A stretch of 64,000 nt of DNA from Candidatus Tokpelaia sp. (GTDB lineage: Bacteria; Pseudomonadota; Alphaproteobacteria; Rhizobiales; Rhizobiaceae): the NCBI RefSeq assembly GCF_008636115.1, contig NZ_QLZD01000018.1:1-64000 (forward strand). The letters run 5' to 3'. Under the pieces are notes generated by a model. It was not told the DNA's origin. It did not search any database and saw nothing but the letters and a program-made list of their open reading frames with translations. Every line of letters starts with the position of its first letter. Position 1 is the stretch's first letter. The position numbers were made by a program, and so were the translations under genes. Below are positions 8,862-18,361 of this stretch, piece after piece.

Positions 8862-10028
8862 ATGGCCGCAACACCCAATTCTGCTAAAACTGCTCGCGTC
8901 AAGGCACCGCAGACTGCGCCAAAGGCCAGGTTGTCAAAAACCGCGGCGGCAAAGCCGGCCAAAGCTTCACCGCAGCCTTATGATACGCCGCTATTTGCCG
9001 CTGCTGCCCCGCAGGCGGGGGATATTGTCGCCGCGGCTGATAAAGCGCTGGCGCTTTTGGCTGAATTGCGTAAAAATCTTGCTCAGGTGATTTTTGGGCA
9101 GGATAAAGTGGTGGAGCAGGTTTTGACGGCGCTGCTGGCGGGCGGCCATGCGTTGCTGGTGGGGGTGCCGGGGCTTGCCAAAACCAAATTGGTGGAAACT
9201 CTGGGCATTGTTTTAAGCCTTGATGAAAAGCGTATTCAATTTACGCCTGATTTAATGCCTGCCGATATTATCGGCTCGGAAGTGATGGAAGAAGATGCCA
9301 AAGGCCGGCGCTCTTTCCGCTATATTCAAGGCCCGGTTTTTGCCCAGTTGCTCATGGGTGATGAAATCAACCGTGCCAGCCCGCGCACCCAGGCGGCTCT
9401 CCTGCAGGCCATGCAGGAATATCATGTAACTATTGCCGGCAAGCGCTATGATTTGCCGCGTCCTTTCCATGTTCTGGCCACACAAAACCCGCTGGAGCAA
9501 GAGGGCACTTACCCGCTGCCGGAAGCGCAGCTTGACCGGTTTTTAATGCAGATTGACATTTCCTATCCCGACAGGGAGACAGAAAAGCATATTGCCCTGG
9601 CGACAACCGGGGCGGCACCGGCACACCCGCAGGCGGCGCTTGTCCCCGCCCGGCTGGTGGAAATGCAGGAGCTTGTCCGCTATATGCCAATGCCGGAAAA
9701 TGTATTAAATGCCATTGTGACTCTGGTGCGCGCCTGCCGCCCGCCTGAAGAGGAAGAGACAGAGACAATAAGGCCGGCAGCGGCCTTGCGCGCGGCTGAG
9801 ACAGGGCAGTTTATTGCCTGGGGGCCGGGGCCGCGCGCTACCCAGGCTTTATCGCTTTGTGTGCGGGCGCGCGCTTTGCTGCAAGGACGCCTGGCCCCTG
9901 CTATAGCTGATGTGCGCGCTTTGGCGTGCCCGGTATTGCAGCATCGTATGGCGCTTAACTTTGCCGCCCGGGCGGCCAATATCCGACTGACGGCATTGAT
10001 TGATAATCTGGCCGGGGGGCTGGAATAA
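8862..10028 (+). CDS. MoxR-type AAA+ ATPase
   Basis: A 388-residue MoxR-family ATPase. A disordered Ala/Lys-rich N-terminus (1-55) precedes the AAA_3 core with GHALLVGVPGLAKTKLVETL (Walker A variant), LLMGDEINRASPRTQAALLQAMQE (Walker B) and LATQNPLEQEGTYPLPEAQLDRF (sensor 1). MoxR proteins work as chaperones with von Willebrand-type partners. The next three genes encode such partners (DUF58, BatA/DUF4159, vWA-like), so this is the first gene of a four-gene operon. The stop codon overlaps the next start by one base. AGGAG lies upstream of ATG 8862. Confidence 0.93.
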   Translation: MAATPNSAKTARVKAPQTAPKARLSKTAAAKPAKASPQPYDTPLFAAAAPQAGDIVAAADKALALLAELRKNLAQVIFGQDKVVEQVLTALLAGGHALLVGVPGLAKTKLVETLGIVLSLDEKRIQFTPDLMPADIIGSEVMEEDAKGRRSFRYIQGPVFAQLLMGDEINRASPRTQAALLQAMQEYHVTIAGKRYDLPRPFHVLATQNPLEQEGTYPLPEAQLDRFLMQIDISYPDRETEKHIALATTGAAPAHPQAALVPARLVEMQELVRYMPMPENVLNAIVTLVRACRPPEEEETETIRPAAALRAAETGQFIAWGPGPRATQALSLCVRARALLQGRLAPAIADVRALACPVLQHRMALNFAARAANIRLTALIDNLAGGLE

Positions 10029-10927
10029 TGACTATGGGGGCAAACAGCCGCCGGCCGGTGCTGCCCTCGCTGCTGGCAGAGGCAGGGGCGCAGGCCGCAC
10101 GGCTGGAACAGGTGCTGTGGCGGGCGCGGCGGCTGGCAGAAACTGTGGCACAGGGGCAGCGCCGGCAGCGCAAGCGCGGCCAGGGAGAAAATTTCCGCCA
10201 GTTTCGCCTGTATCAGGCAGGAGAAGCAAGCAGCAGCATTGACTGGCGGCGCTCAAGCCGCGATGATGAATTTTATATTCGTGATAAAGAGCATGAAATT
10301 GCGCAAACTGTTTATCTGATGCCGGATTTGAGCGCCTCAATGCACTATTGCTCGCGTCAGGCGCTGTGCTCTAAAGAAGAGCGCGCTTTGCTGTGGCTGT
10401 TTATGCTGGCGGAGTTTTTTGTGAAAAGCGGCGAGCGCGTGGCCGTGCCGGGGCTGTTGCCGCCAGGCCTTGGCCGCAATGCCGCCGAAAAACTGGCTGC
10501 CGCTTTGCTTGAGTATAAATCCTACCCGCAAACAAGCGGCATAAAGGCAGATTTTGCTGCTGTCGGCAGCAAGGCTCATTGTATTATTATCAGCGATTTT
10601 TTGGATAAGGTCGAAGATTGGGAGAGAATTTTTGCCTTACTGGCAGAGAAGGGAGCCCATATCGGCCTGATTATTATTGCCGATCCGGCCGAGACTGATT
10701 TTCCCTTTAGCGGCGATACGGTGTTTTGCGACCCCGAAAGCGGAGAGGAAGTCTATTTCGGCCAGGTGCAGACTATGGCCGCCGCTTATAGAGAAATTTA
10801 TCAGCAGCAGCGGCAGAGCCTGGCCCGGCAGGCTGCAGCTTTTGGCGGAACGCTGCTTGAAGACGAAACCAATGCGCCGCTGCAAAACAGAATAGAAAAA
10901 CTGGAGAGATTTTTGCAGCGCGATTGA
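10028..10927 (+). CDS. DUF58 domain protein
   Basis: A 299-residue DUF58 protein. The family signature is clear: RGQGENFRQFRLYQAGEASS-IDWRRSSRDDEFYIRDKEHE followed by a vWA-like fold (YLMPDLSASM, where a DxSxS-like MIDAS is reduced to DLSAS). DUF58 proteins nearly always accompany MoxR ATPases and may be their substrates. Translation is probably coupled with moxR because the start overlaps its stop. No transmembrane helix is obvious. Confidence 0.9.
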   Translation: MTMGANSRRPVLPSLLAEAGAQAARLEQVLWRARRLAETVAQGQRRQRKRGQGENFRQFRLYQAGEASSSIDWRRSSRDDEFYIRDKEHEIAQTVYLMPDLSASMHYCSRQALCSKEERALLWLFMLAEFFVKSGERVAVPGLLPPGLGRNAAEKLAAALLEYKSYPQTSGIKADFAAVGSKAHCIIISDFLDKVEDWERIFALLAEKGAHIGLIIIADPAETDFPFSGDTVFCDPESGEEVYFGQVQTMAAAYREIYQQQRQSLARQAAAFGGTLLEDETNAPLQNRIEKLERFLQRD

Positions 10928-10994
10928 CAGATTGCAAATTGCTTTTATGCTTTAAGGCCAGTGTTTTTGGGCGCGAATATTTTCGGGATTGCGT

Positions 10995-13900
10995 ATGAAC
11001 GGCTTTAGCTTTGCCGCCTCTTATATTTTGTGGGCATTATTGGCTTTGCCGGCTTTATGGTGGCTGTTGCGCCTGACACCGCCCCGGCCGCAAGTGGAAA
11101 TATTCCCGCCATTGCGCCTGTTGCGCGGCCTGCAGGGGGCAGAGACACAGGCTTTGCGGTGCCCGTGGTGGCTGATAATGCTGCGGCTGGGGCTTGCCGC
11201 TCTGCTGATTCTGGCTTTTGCCCGGCCGGTGCAAAACCGCGGCCTGTCCTTTGCCGTGAATGGGGGGCCGGTAATAATAATGCTGGATAACGGCTTTGCC
11301 GCTTATCCGCATAAAGACAGGGTCAGAGCAGAGGCACAAAAATTGCTTGCTGCGGCGGCAGCGACAAACAGCCTTGTTTATATTATCCCCACAGCCGGGG
11401 CAATGGGGGCAGAAATCGGCCCTTATAGCAGTATTGAGGCAAAATCAGTTATTGACCGGCTGAGCTATTCTGCCATTGCGGTGCGCCGTGATCGCGCCTT
11501 TGCCCGGCTGGCGGAAATTGCCGCCCAAAATCCGGGCGGAGCCGGGCTGCATAGTGCCTATCTGACGGACGGTCTGGCCGCGGCAGGAGATAAAAAAGCT
11601 TTTGCTTTATTGTCAAACCTGCCTGTCGCCGAGCTGCTGTGGTATCAACCGCAGGTGGATCTTATTGGCATTACTGCGGCGGAAAACGGCGCAGACGGGC
11701 TGCATTTCACCGTGATACGGGCGGCTGACAAGCAAGAGGCAAGCGGCCGCCTTGCTGCTTATGACGAAAAAGCGCAAATAGTGGCTGAGCAGGATTTTCA
11801 TTTTGCCGCCGGGGCAGAGACAGCACAGGGGCTTTTTGCCCTGCCGGCGGAAATTCGCAATGATATTGCCTGGCTGCAACTGCTGCCTGCCGGGCAAAAC
11901 GGCCGGAGCGGCCTGCATAATGCTGCCGGTTTGCGGCTGCTGGATACAGGCAAAAAGCAAAAAACTGTGGCGATTTTGGCGCCGGCGCAAAGCCGGCTGG
12001 CACAGCCGCTTTTATCGCCGCTTTATTATGTCGCCAAAGCATTGGAAAAGGCGCCGCAAGTGGCCGGCGGCAAGGTTTTGCAGGCTGATAGCGGCAGTTT
12101 TGAGCAAAATATTGATATGCTGCTTAAGGCCCGGCCGGCTTTGCTGATTATGGGGGATATTGCCGCTATCCCCGCGCCGGCGCAACAGAAATTACGCCGC
12201 TTTGTGGAAAAAGGCGGCACTTTATTGCGCTTTGCCGGGCCGGCGCTGGCCAATGCCGATAACAGCAAAGCCGGCAGCGGCCCGGCTGCTGCGGCAGCGG
12301 CGGCAGAGAGTTTGCTGCCTGTGCCTTTGCGGCGCGGTGAGCGCAGTTTTGGCGGCGCGCTAAGCTGGGAAAAGCCGCAAAAACTGGCGCCTTTCCCGCC
12401 GGACAGCCCGTTTTACGGGCAGGCGCTGCCGCAAGATGTGCTGGTTTTTCGCCAGATTCTGGCCGAGCCTTCGGCCGATTTATTTGATAAAAGCTGGGTC
12501 GCACTGACAGATGGCACGCCGTTAGTATCGAGCGCTGCGCTGGGCCGGGGGCGGCTGGTCTTTGTCCATACCGGGTTAGACAGCGGCTGGTCAAACCTGG
12601 CTTTATCGGGCTTTTTTGTTGATATGCTGCAAAAACTGGTAGCGATTTCCGGCAGTAGCGGGCGGGTTATGCGCCGGCAAGGTGACGCTGTGCTGGCACC
12701 TTATCGTATTATTACCGCAGAGGGCGTATTGGCCGCAGCACCCGATTATATTCGCGCGCTCAAGCTGCAAGAGGCCAAGGCAGAAGCGCCGGATTTTTAT
12801 CACCCGCCCGGTTTTTACGGCACGCGCAATGCTCTTTATCCTCTTAATCTGCTGGGGGATAAGAGCCGGTTTGCGGCTTTGCCTTTGCCGCTTTTGCCGG
12901 CGGTAAAGCCTATGTCTTATGCCGGGCCGGAGACAAATTGGCAAAACCGCTTATTGATTGCCGCTTTTTGCCTGTTTATTATGGATATAATTTTAAGCCT
13001 GCTTAAAACCGGTAATATTGGCTGGCGGATTTTTAGACCGGGCCGCCGCAGCAAGGCCGTGGGCGCGGGGTGGCAGGCCGGGCTGCGCCGCAAAATGGGT
13101 GATTGGCGCGGCAAAAGCAGGCTAAAAGCTCCCGGCAGCAGTAAATTGCTGTTTATCGGCCTGTTTTTCGGGCTGACTGCCGCTTTTGTCGGTATTATTG
13201 CTGCGCCAGTGCCGGCGCAGCCGGCTGCGGCCAAAACAGCACAAATTATTGCGCTAAAGGCGCAAAACAGCGCAGAGCAGGAAGATAGAATATCGGATAA
13301 AGCGCCCAGTGCGGTTTTGGCCGGTAAAACGCGTTTGGCCTATGTGTTGACCGGCAAAGCGGAGCTTGATGCTGTCAGCAAAGCCGGTTTGCAAAATTTA
13401 AGCCGTTTCATTGAGCGGCGCACCACGATTGAGCCGGGCAATATTGTCGGTATTGACCCGGCCCGTGATGAACTGGCCTTTTATCCGCTGATTTACTGGC
13501 CGATTGATGCGCAAACGCCTATGCCGGCGCGGCAGGCGATTGATAATATGGATTCTTATATGCGCCGCGGCGGCACAATTTTGTTTGACACGCGCGATGC
13601 TTTGCAAACCGGCCTGCAATTAGACGGTGCCGGTGCCAATACAAGCCGCTTGCGCGCGATTTTGGCCGGGCTTAATGTGCCGCCGCTTATCCCCGCTCCG
13701 CCGGAACATGTCATTGCCCGCTCTTTTTACATTATGCCGGATTTCCCCGGCCACTATCGCAATTCGCCATTATGGATAGCCGCCGGCGCCGATTCTGCCG
13801 CCACAAATGGTGAAACGCCGCTTATCCGCGCCGGTGACGGTGTCAGCCCTATTTTGATTACCGCCAATGACTTTGCCGGCGCCTGGGCCGATGACGGCAA

Positions 13901-14054
13901 AGGCGGTTTTTTATTTCCGCTGGTGCCGGACGGTGAGGAACAGCGGCTTTGGGCTTTTCGCGGCGGTTTAAACATTATCATGTATATATTGACCGGCAAT
14001 TATAAGGCTGATCAAATGCATATGCCGGAATTATTGCGCCGCTTAAGCCCGTAA
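10995..14054 (+). CDS. BatA-like N-terminal / DUF4159 membrane protein
   Basis: A protein of about 1019 residues. A BatA-type N-terminus with two transmembrane helices (about 5-25 and 55-75) is followed by a vWA-like domain (GPVIIMLDNGFAAYPHK), a GATase-like segment with GDIAAIPAPAQQKLRRFVEKGGTLLRF, then helices near residues 650 and 715. The C-terminal DUF4159 domain carries LAYVLTG, FIERRTT, FYPLIYWPI, YMRRGGTILFDTRD. The function of DUF4159 is unknown; in rhizobia this gene always follows moxR-DUF58. ATG 10995 was chosen over the TTG two codons earlier. It is 67 bp downstream of the DUF58 gene. Confidence 0.88.
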   Translation: MNGFSFAASYILWALLALPALWWLLRLTPPRPQVEIFPPLRLLRGLQGAETQALRCPWWLIMLRLGLAALLILAFARPVQNRGLSFAVNGGPVIIMLDNGFAAYPHKDRVRAEAQKLLAAAAATNSLVYIIPTAGAMGAEIGPYSSIEAKSVIDRLSYSAIAVRRDRAFARLAEIAAQNPGGAGLHSAYLTDGLAAAGDKKAFALLSNLPVAELLWYQPQVDLIGITAAENGADGLHFTVIRAADKQEASGRLAAYDEKAQIVAEQDFHFAAGAETAQGLFALPAEIRNDIAWLQLLPAGQNGRSGLHNAAGLRLLDTGKKQKTVAILAPAQSRLAQPLLSPLYYVAKALEKAPQVAGGKVLQADSGSFEQNIDMLLKARPALLIMGDIAAIPAPAQQKLRRFVEKGGTLLRFAGPALANADNSKAGSGPAAAAAAAESLLPVPLRRGERSFGGALSWEKPQKLAPFPPDSPFYGQALPQDVLVFRQILAEPSADLFDKSWVALTDGTPLVSSAALGRGRLVFVHTGLDSGWSNLALSGFFVDMLQKLVAISGSSGRVMRRQGDAVLAPYRIITAEGVLAAAPDYIRALKLQEAKAEAPDFYHPPGFYGTRNALYPLNLLGDKSRFAALPLPLLPAVKPMSYAGPETNWQNRLLIAAFCLFIMDIILSLLKTGNIGWRIFRPGRRSKAVGAGWQAGLRRKMGDWRGKSRLKAPGSSKLLFIGLFFGLTAAFVGIIAAPVPAQPAAAKTAQIIALKAQNSAEQEDRISDKAPSAVLAGKTRLAYVLTGKAELDAVSKAGLQNLSRFIERRTTIEPGNIVGIDPARDELAFYPLIYWPIDAQTPMPARQAIDNMDSYMRRGGTILFDTRDALQTGLQLDGAGANTSRLRAILAGLNVPPLIPAPPEHVIARSFYIMPDFPGHYRNSPLWIAAGADSAATNGETPLIRAGDGVSPILITANDFAGAWADDGKGGFLFPLVPDGEEQRLWAFRGGLNIIMYILTGNYKADQMHMPELLRRLSP

Positions 14055-14136
14055 AACGGCATGGCAAACGCTTCGCGGTAAAACGCCCTGCGGCCAAAAG
14101 CTGCGGCACAGATTGAGAAAGTTCAAGGCCTGTTTG

Positions 14137-16455
14137 ATGAGCTATTCCTTGTATTTTGAGCCTGTATTGCGCCTTGTCCCGCTTGCGGCTCTGGCGCTTG
14201 CCGGCTGTCTGCCTTTGGCTTTGGCGCTTTATAGGCAAAGCCGCAGTGCCTGGTTGCGGCTTTTAACTTTCGGCTTTTTTATTTGTCTGCTGTTAAACCC
14301 GATTATGGTGAAGGAAACAAGCCGGCCGCTTTCCACTATTATTGCGGTGGTGATTGATAATAGCCGGAGCCAGAATTTCGGCACGCGCAAGCGGGATACA
14401 GAGCAGGCGCTGGCGGCTCTGAAACAGGGGCTCGGCCGCTTGCCGCAAATTGAAGCGCGTTTTGTGCAGGCAGCGCGGCAGGACAATAATCCAGACAGCG
14501 ATACTCTATTGGCAACGCGGCTTTTTACCCCGCTACAGGAGGCGCTGGCCGATGTGCCGCCGGCGCGTATTGGCGGAGCGATTATAATAACAGATGGACA
14601 AGTGGCTGATATTCCCGCTTTATCGGCAGCAGATTCCGCCGCTGCCCTTGCCGAAGCGCCAGACGAAGGCAATAGAGGATTTGTCGAAGCGTCAGACGAA
14701 GGTAAAAGCAGACTTGCCGAAGCGTCAGACGAAGGCAAAAGCAGACTTGCCGCCAGATTGGGTTTTGATGCGCCTGTCAATGCGCTTATTAGCGGCAATG
14801 GCCAGGAATATGATCGCCGCCTGCGCTTTATTAAGGCGCCGCGCTTCGGCCTTGCCGGCAAAGAAGTGCCGCTTTCTTTCACTGTGCAAGATGAAGGGGC
14901 TATGCCTGCCGGTCTGCCGCCGCCGATAATAGAGCTGTTTGTCAATGGTGAAAAACAGGGGAGCTATCCGGTGCGGCCCGGGGCAGAAACAGCGCTGACC
15001 GTCACTCTGCCCCGAACCGGCAGCAATATTATTGAGCTGAAAACGCCTGAAATAGAGGGGGAAGTGACGGCTGTTAACAATCATGCCGCTATTATTATTG
15101 ACGGTGTGCGTGAAAATTTGAAAGTGCTGCTGGTTTCCGGCGAGCCGCATAACGGCCTGCGTGTCTGGCGGGATTTGTTAAAAAGCGATACCGGCGTTGA
15201 TCTGGTGCATTTCACCATTTTGCGCCCGCCGGAAAAACAGGATAATACGCCAATATATCAATTATCGCTGATTGTCTTCCCCACGACTGATTTATTTGTC
15301 AACCGGCTGAAGGATTTTGATCTGGTTATTTTTGATCGCTATCAGCATTATGCCGTGCTGCCGCTGGCCTATTATGATTATATGGCGCGCTATGTTGAAA
15401 ATGGCGGCGCTTTGCTTATGGCTGTCGGGCCGGAATTTTCCGGCGGCAGATCGCTGGCTTTAACGCCACTTTCCCGCATTCTTCCGGCGCGACCTACCGG
15501 CAATATTTTTGAAAAGCCGTTTTTGCCGCAACTGACTGAGGCCGGCCGGCGCCACCCGGTTACTCAAAATCTGGAGGGCGGCGCCACTACTCCGCCCAAA
15601 TGGGGGCCGTGGCTGCGGCAGATTGAGGTAGAAGCCGATAAAGACAGTATGGTATTGATGCAGGGGGTTGATAAAGCGCCGCTTATGCTGCTTGCCGCCA
15701 AAGGCCGGGGCCGTGTTGGCATGCTGCTTTCTGATGAAGGCTGGCTGTGGGCGCGCGATTATCAGGGCGGCGGGCCTTATGCCTCGCTTTACCGGCGCAT
15801 GGCGCATTGGCTGATGAAAGAGCCGGAGCTGGAAGAGGAAAACCTGACCGCCAGAGCGCAGGGTTACACAATATTTGTTGAGCGGCGCACCATGAAAGAG
15901 GAGACGCTTGCGTCCCCGCCCGCTGCCGCTGCAAAGGATAAAACGGCGCCATACTCTGCGCCTTCCGCATCGGCTGCCAATAGCCCGATTGGCCGGTTTC
16001 ATATTACTTTGCCGAGCGGCAGGACAATGGAGATACAGCCGCAAAAAGCGGCAGACGGGCTGTATAAAGCCCGCTTTGACAGCCCGGAAACAGGGCTTGT
16101 CCGCATTGGCAATGGTGATAAAAATGTAATTGTGCATGCCGGAGTGCCCAATCAGCCGGAATATGAGGATATTATCTCAACGCCGGAGAAGCTTGCCCCT
16201 ATTGCTGCCGCGACCGGCGGCCATGTGCTGCGGCTGCGGCCAAAAGCACAAGATAATGTGCATATTGGCGCGATAAAATTGCTGAGCGCCAAAGCAGGCC
16301 TGAGCACCGCCGCAGCCGATAGTCTGGTTTTGCGCCAAAGCGCGGCCAGCGCCCCGGTGGCGGAAGAGCGGCTGCCGCTTATGCACAATATTTGGGCGCT
16401 GCTCATTGGCCTTGGGCTGCTGGCGCTGACCTGGTGGCGTGAAGGCCGCGCGTAA
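14137..16455 (+). CDS. membrane protein with vWA-like and glutamine-amidotransferase-like domains
   Basis: A 772-residue protein closing the moxR operon. Two N-terminal transmembrane helices (about 10-50) precede a vWA-like domain (IIAVVIDNSRSQNFG, a MIDAS-like DNSRS, and GGAIIITDGQ). A class-I GATase-like fold follows (LKVLLVSGEPHNGLRVWRDLL, VIFDRYQHYAVLPL, YVENGGALLMAVGPEFSGG) with no obvious catalytic Cys. One C-terminal helix (IWALLIGLGLLALTW) ends the protein. Substrate unknown; an envelope complex driven by MoxR is inferred. Residues about 172-204 are a tandem 11-residue repeat described separately. ATG 14137 was preferred over TTG 14113. Confidence 0.85.
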   Translation: MSYSLYFEPVLRLVPLAALALAGCLPLALALYRQSRSAWLRLLTFGFFICLLLNPIMVKETSRPLSTIIAVVIDNSRSQNFGTRKRDTEQALAALKQGLGRLPQIEARFVQAARQDNNPDSDTLLATRLFTPLQEALADVPPARIGGAIIITDGQVADIPALSAADSAAALAEAPDEGNRGFVEASDEGKSRLAEASDEGKSRLAARLGFDAPVNALISGNGQEYDRRLRFIKAPRFGLAGKEVPLSFTVQDEGAMPAGLPPPIIELFVNGEKQGSYPVRPGAETALTVTLPRTGSNIIELKTPEIEGEVTAVNNHAAIIIDGVRENLKVLLVSGEPHNGLRVWRDLLKSDTGVDLVHFTILRPPEKQDNTPIYQLSLIVFPTTDLFVNRLKDFDLVIFDRYQHYAVLPLAYYDYMARYVENGGALLMAVGPEFSGGRSLALTPLSRILPARPTGNIFEKPFLPQLTEAGRRHPVTQNLEGGATTPPKWGPWLRQIEVEADKDSMVLMQGVDKAPLMLLAAKGRGRVGMLLSDEGWLWARDYQGGGPYASLYRRMAHWLMKEPELEEENLTARAQGYTIFVERRTMKEETLASPPAAAAKDKTAPYSAPSASAANSPIGRFHITLPSGRTMEIQPQKAADGLYKARFDSPETGLVRIGNGDKNVIVHAGVPNQPEYEDIISTPEKLAPIAAATGGHVLRLRPKAQDNVHIGAIKLLSAKAGLSTAAADSLVLRQSAASAPVAEERLPLMHNIWALLIGLGLLALTWWREGRA
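14650..14748 (+). repeat. 33-bp in-frame tandem repeat
   Basis: Three tandem 33-bp units inside the last moxR-operon gene encode AEAPDEGNRGF, VEASDEGKSRL and AEASDEGKSRL. Units 2 and 3 are nearly identical in DNA; unit 1 has drifted. They sit right after the vWA-like domain, before the GATase-like region, in a linker. Unit number could vary between strains without frameshift. Confidence 0.9.
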
Positions 16456-16590
16456 AGCTGAAAAGCCTCTTGATGTAAACAGAGGAGTGAAAACAAATAT
16501 TTGCAATAAAATCAATAAATAAGATTGATGATAAAGAGTGGCGATTGCGGGGTGCGGCCGGCCGCTGCCGCTGCTTTAATGCAATATATG

Positions 16591-16860
16591 TTACTTCAAG
16601 CGCCACGGACCGCTTTCTCTAATTTGTTCTACAGCACCTTCTGCTTCAAGCTCACGCAGGAGAGCGACTACCCAAAATTGCTGCTGGGAACTAAAAGCTT
16701 TAGCGTAATCTCCCCAATCGAGGCCGCAAAGGCGAAATATTTCAGCTTGCCTGATACCTTTACCGTTTTTGTGCCCTTCCGGATATTTTTTCAAAGCCGA
16801 TAGCGCCAATTCTTTGGCCTTTGAACGAAGCTCAGATCCCTGCTGCTGTAACGCATTCAT
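16591..16860 (-). CDS. small conserved hypothetical, possible winged-helix protein
   Basis: An 89-residue protein, mostly helical: MNALQQQGSELRSKAKELAL, GIRQAEIFRLCGLDWG, FWVVALLRELEAEGAVEQ and SGPWRLK at the C-terminus. The last two elements look like helix plus wing of a winged-helix DNA-binding fold (short helix, AEG turn, WRL strand). AGGAAAA lies 8 nt before ATG 16860. It stands alone between the moxR operon and hemF. I do not recognise a named family; a regulator or a partner protein of a DNA-modifying system is possible but unsupported. Confidence 0.65.
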   Translation of the reverse strand: MNALQQQGSELRSKAKELALSALKKYPEGHKNGKGIRQAEIFRLCGLDWGDYAKAFSSQQQFWVVALLRELEAEGAVEQIRESGPWRLK

Positions 16861-17015
16861 AATGATATTTTCCTGTTAACCAAGACAGTCATCATATTAC
16901 CCCTAAAATTTCAACAGCGCATACCCTGTTCCTGAAATATTTTTCTTGTTCCACAGCCGCAAAAACAGGCTCTGCTGGCCAGGATAATTTGACCCGCAGG
17001 GCTGCGCTGTTTAGT

Positions 17016-17042
17016 TTAAGGCCATTTCACCATGGGCGGCAG
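17016..17042 (-). repeat. duplicate of the 3' end of hemF
   Basis: 25 of 27 bases match 17129-17155, the last codons of hemF (LPPMVKWP plus stop). The copy lies 113 bp beyond the true stop. Between the two lie nested hairpins TTTTGCC/GGCAAAA (17043-17049, 17080-17086) around CCTGAAAA/TTTTCAGG (17052-17059, 17065-17072), and a TGCCGCT/AGCGGCA hairpin at 17103-17122 that may terminate hemF. It looks like an insertion or slippage that copied the gene end. Confidence 0.8.
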
Positions 17043-17128
17043 TTTTGCCCGCCTGAAAAGGAGATTTTCAGGATTAAGAGGCAAAACAAAGGAGAGACTC
17101 TCTGCCGCTTTCAGCAGCGGCAAATTTG

Positions 17129-18118
17129 TTAGGGCCATTTTACCATGGGCGGCAGAGAGGATAAAATCGCCTCTGTATTGCCGCCGGTTTTAAAGCCGAA
17201 TAAAGTGCCGCGATCATAAAGCAGGTTAAATTCCACATAGCGGCCGCGGCGGATAAGCTGCTCTTCCCGCTCGGCTTCGAGCCATGTTTTATGATAATTA
17301 TTGCGCACAATTTGCGGATAAACGGCAGCAAAACTGGCGCCGACATCGCGGGTAAAGGCAAAGCGCCGGTCAAAGCTGTCTTTTTCTGCCGAAAACTGCA
17401 TTTGATCATAAAATATGCCGCCAATGCCGCGCGGCTCACGCCGATGCGGCAAATAAAAATAGTCGTCACACCATTGGCGCATATGGGCATAATCAGCAAC
17501 AGCTTTGTGCCGGGCGCAGGCTGCCTGCATGGCCTGGTGAAAAATCTGCGCATCGGGATCGGCCTGTGAGCGGCGGGCGGCCAGCATGGGGGTTAAATCC
17601 GCCCCGCCGCCAAACCAGTGTCTGGCGGTGAGAATCAGGCGTGTATTCATATGCGCTGCCGGCACATGCGGGCTGCGCGGGTGGGCAATGACCGATATGC
17701 CGGAGGCCCAATAGCGCGGATCTTCTTCCGCTCCGGCGATCTGGCTTTGATATTCCGGCGCAAATTCCCCATAAACGGTGGAAATATGCACGGCGGCTTT
17801 TTCAAAAACCCGGCCGTGCAAAACCGCCATGACACCGCCGCCGCTATGCTCCCCCGGCTGTTGCCACGGGGTTTTGACAAACCCGCTCGCGGATCGGCCG
17901 GCCGGACAGGCTGGCCTGTGGCCAGGCCGCCCTGTGACTGCGCCGGCAAAACAGGAATCTCCCTCAGGCAAGTCAGCCTGCCGGTTGACGGGGTGGCCAG
18001 GTTGAAGTTCCGGCAGCGCGGCTGCCTCTTCTTCCAGTTTTTCAAAGGCGGTGCAAATTTTGTCACGCAAGGCGGCAAACCAGTCTTGTGCCTGTTGTTT
18101 TTTCTCTTCAATCTTCAT
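17129..18118 (-). CDS. hemF: oxygen-dependent coproporphyrinogen III oxidase
   Basis: A 329-residue aerobic coproporphyrinogen oxidase, which converts coproporphyrinogen III to protoporphyrinogen IX in haem synthesis. Conserved blocks are present: [52 protein letters not shown] and the C-terminal [33 protein letters not shown]. Between residues about 39 and 78, where family members have a short link, there is an extra segment (NRQADLPEG..., [13 protein letters not shown]) encoded by the antisense strand of the palindromic element. It lies before the first conserved block, so activity may be kept. No good SD is seen before ATG 18118. Confidence 0.92.
   Translation of the reverse strand: MKIEEKKQQAQDWFAALRDKICTAFEKLEEEAAALPELQPGHPVNRQADLPEGDSCFAGAVTGRPGHRPACPAGRSASGFVKTPWQQPGEHSGGGVMAVLHGRVFEKAAVHISTVYGEFAPEYQSQIAGAEEDPRYWASGISVIAHPRSPHVPAAHMNTRLILTARHWFGGGADLTPMLAARRSQADPDAQIFHQAMQAACARHKAVADYAHMRQWCDDYFYLPHRREPRGIGGIFYDQMQFSAEKDSFDRRFAFTRDVGASFAAVYPQIVRNNYHKTWLEAEREEQLIRRGRYVEFNLLYDRGTLFGFKTGGNTEAILSSLPPMVKWP
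17895..17955 (+). repeat. palindromic element copy inside hemF
   Basis: The core GGACAGGCTGGCCTGTGGCC is at 17904-17923. The right part, TGTGACTGCGCCGGCAAAACAGG, closely matches the copy before petB (21056-21076). hemF runs on the opposite strand, so the element is translated antisense (GHRPACPAG). It is the short form, with no stop in frame. Confidence 0.85.
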
Positions 18119-18361
18119 AGAGTTTGCGCTATTGTTGGGACAGGCGCGCCCGGCCGGAACCGCCGGCTATTGCGTATGCGCTGTCGTGCCTGGGTCAATA
18201 CAACCGCTTGTTTAGAATACCTCCAGCATAAAAGCAAGAAAGCCGAAGGAATTCAAACGCAGCTAAAGCTAATTGCCGCTCAAATGCTTGCCGGCGCCGC
18301 TTATACCCGGCTCGGCGGCCGAGAGCGGGCACTGTTTCGGCCAGGATAAAGCAGGTGATGT

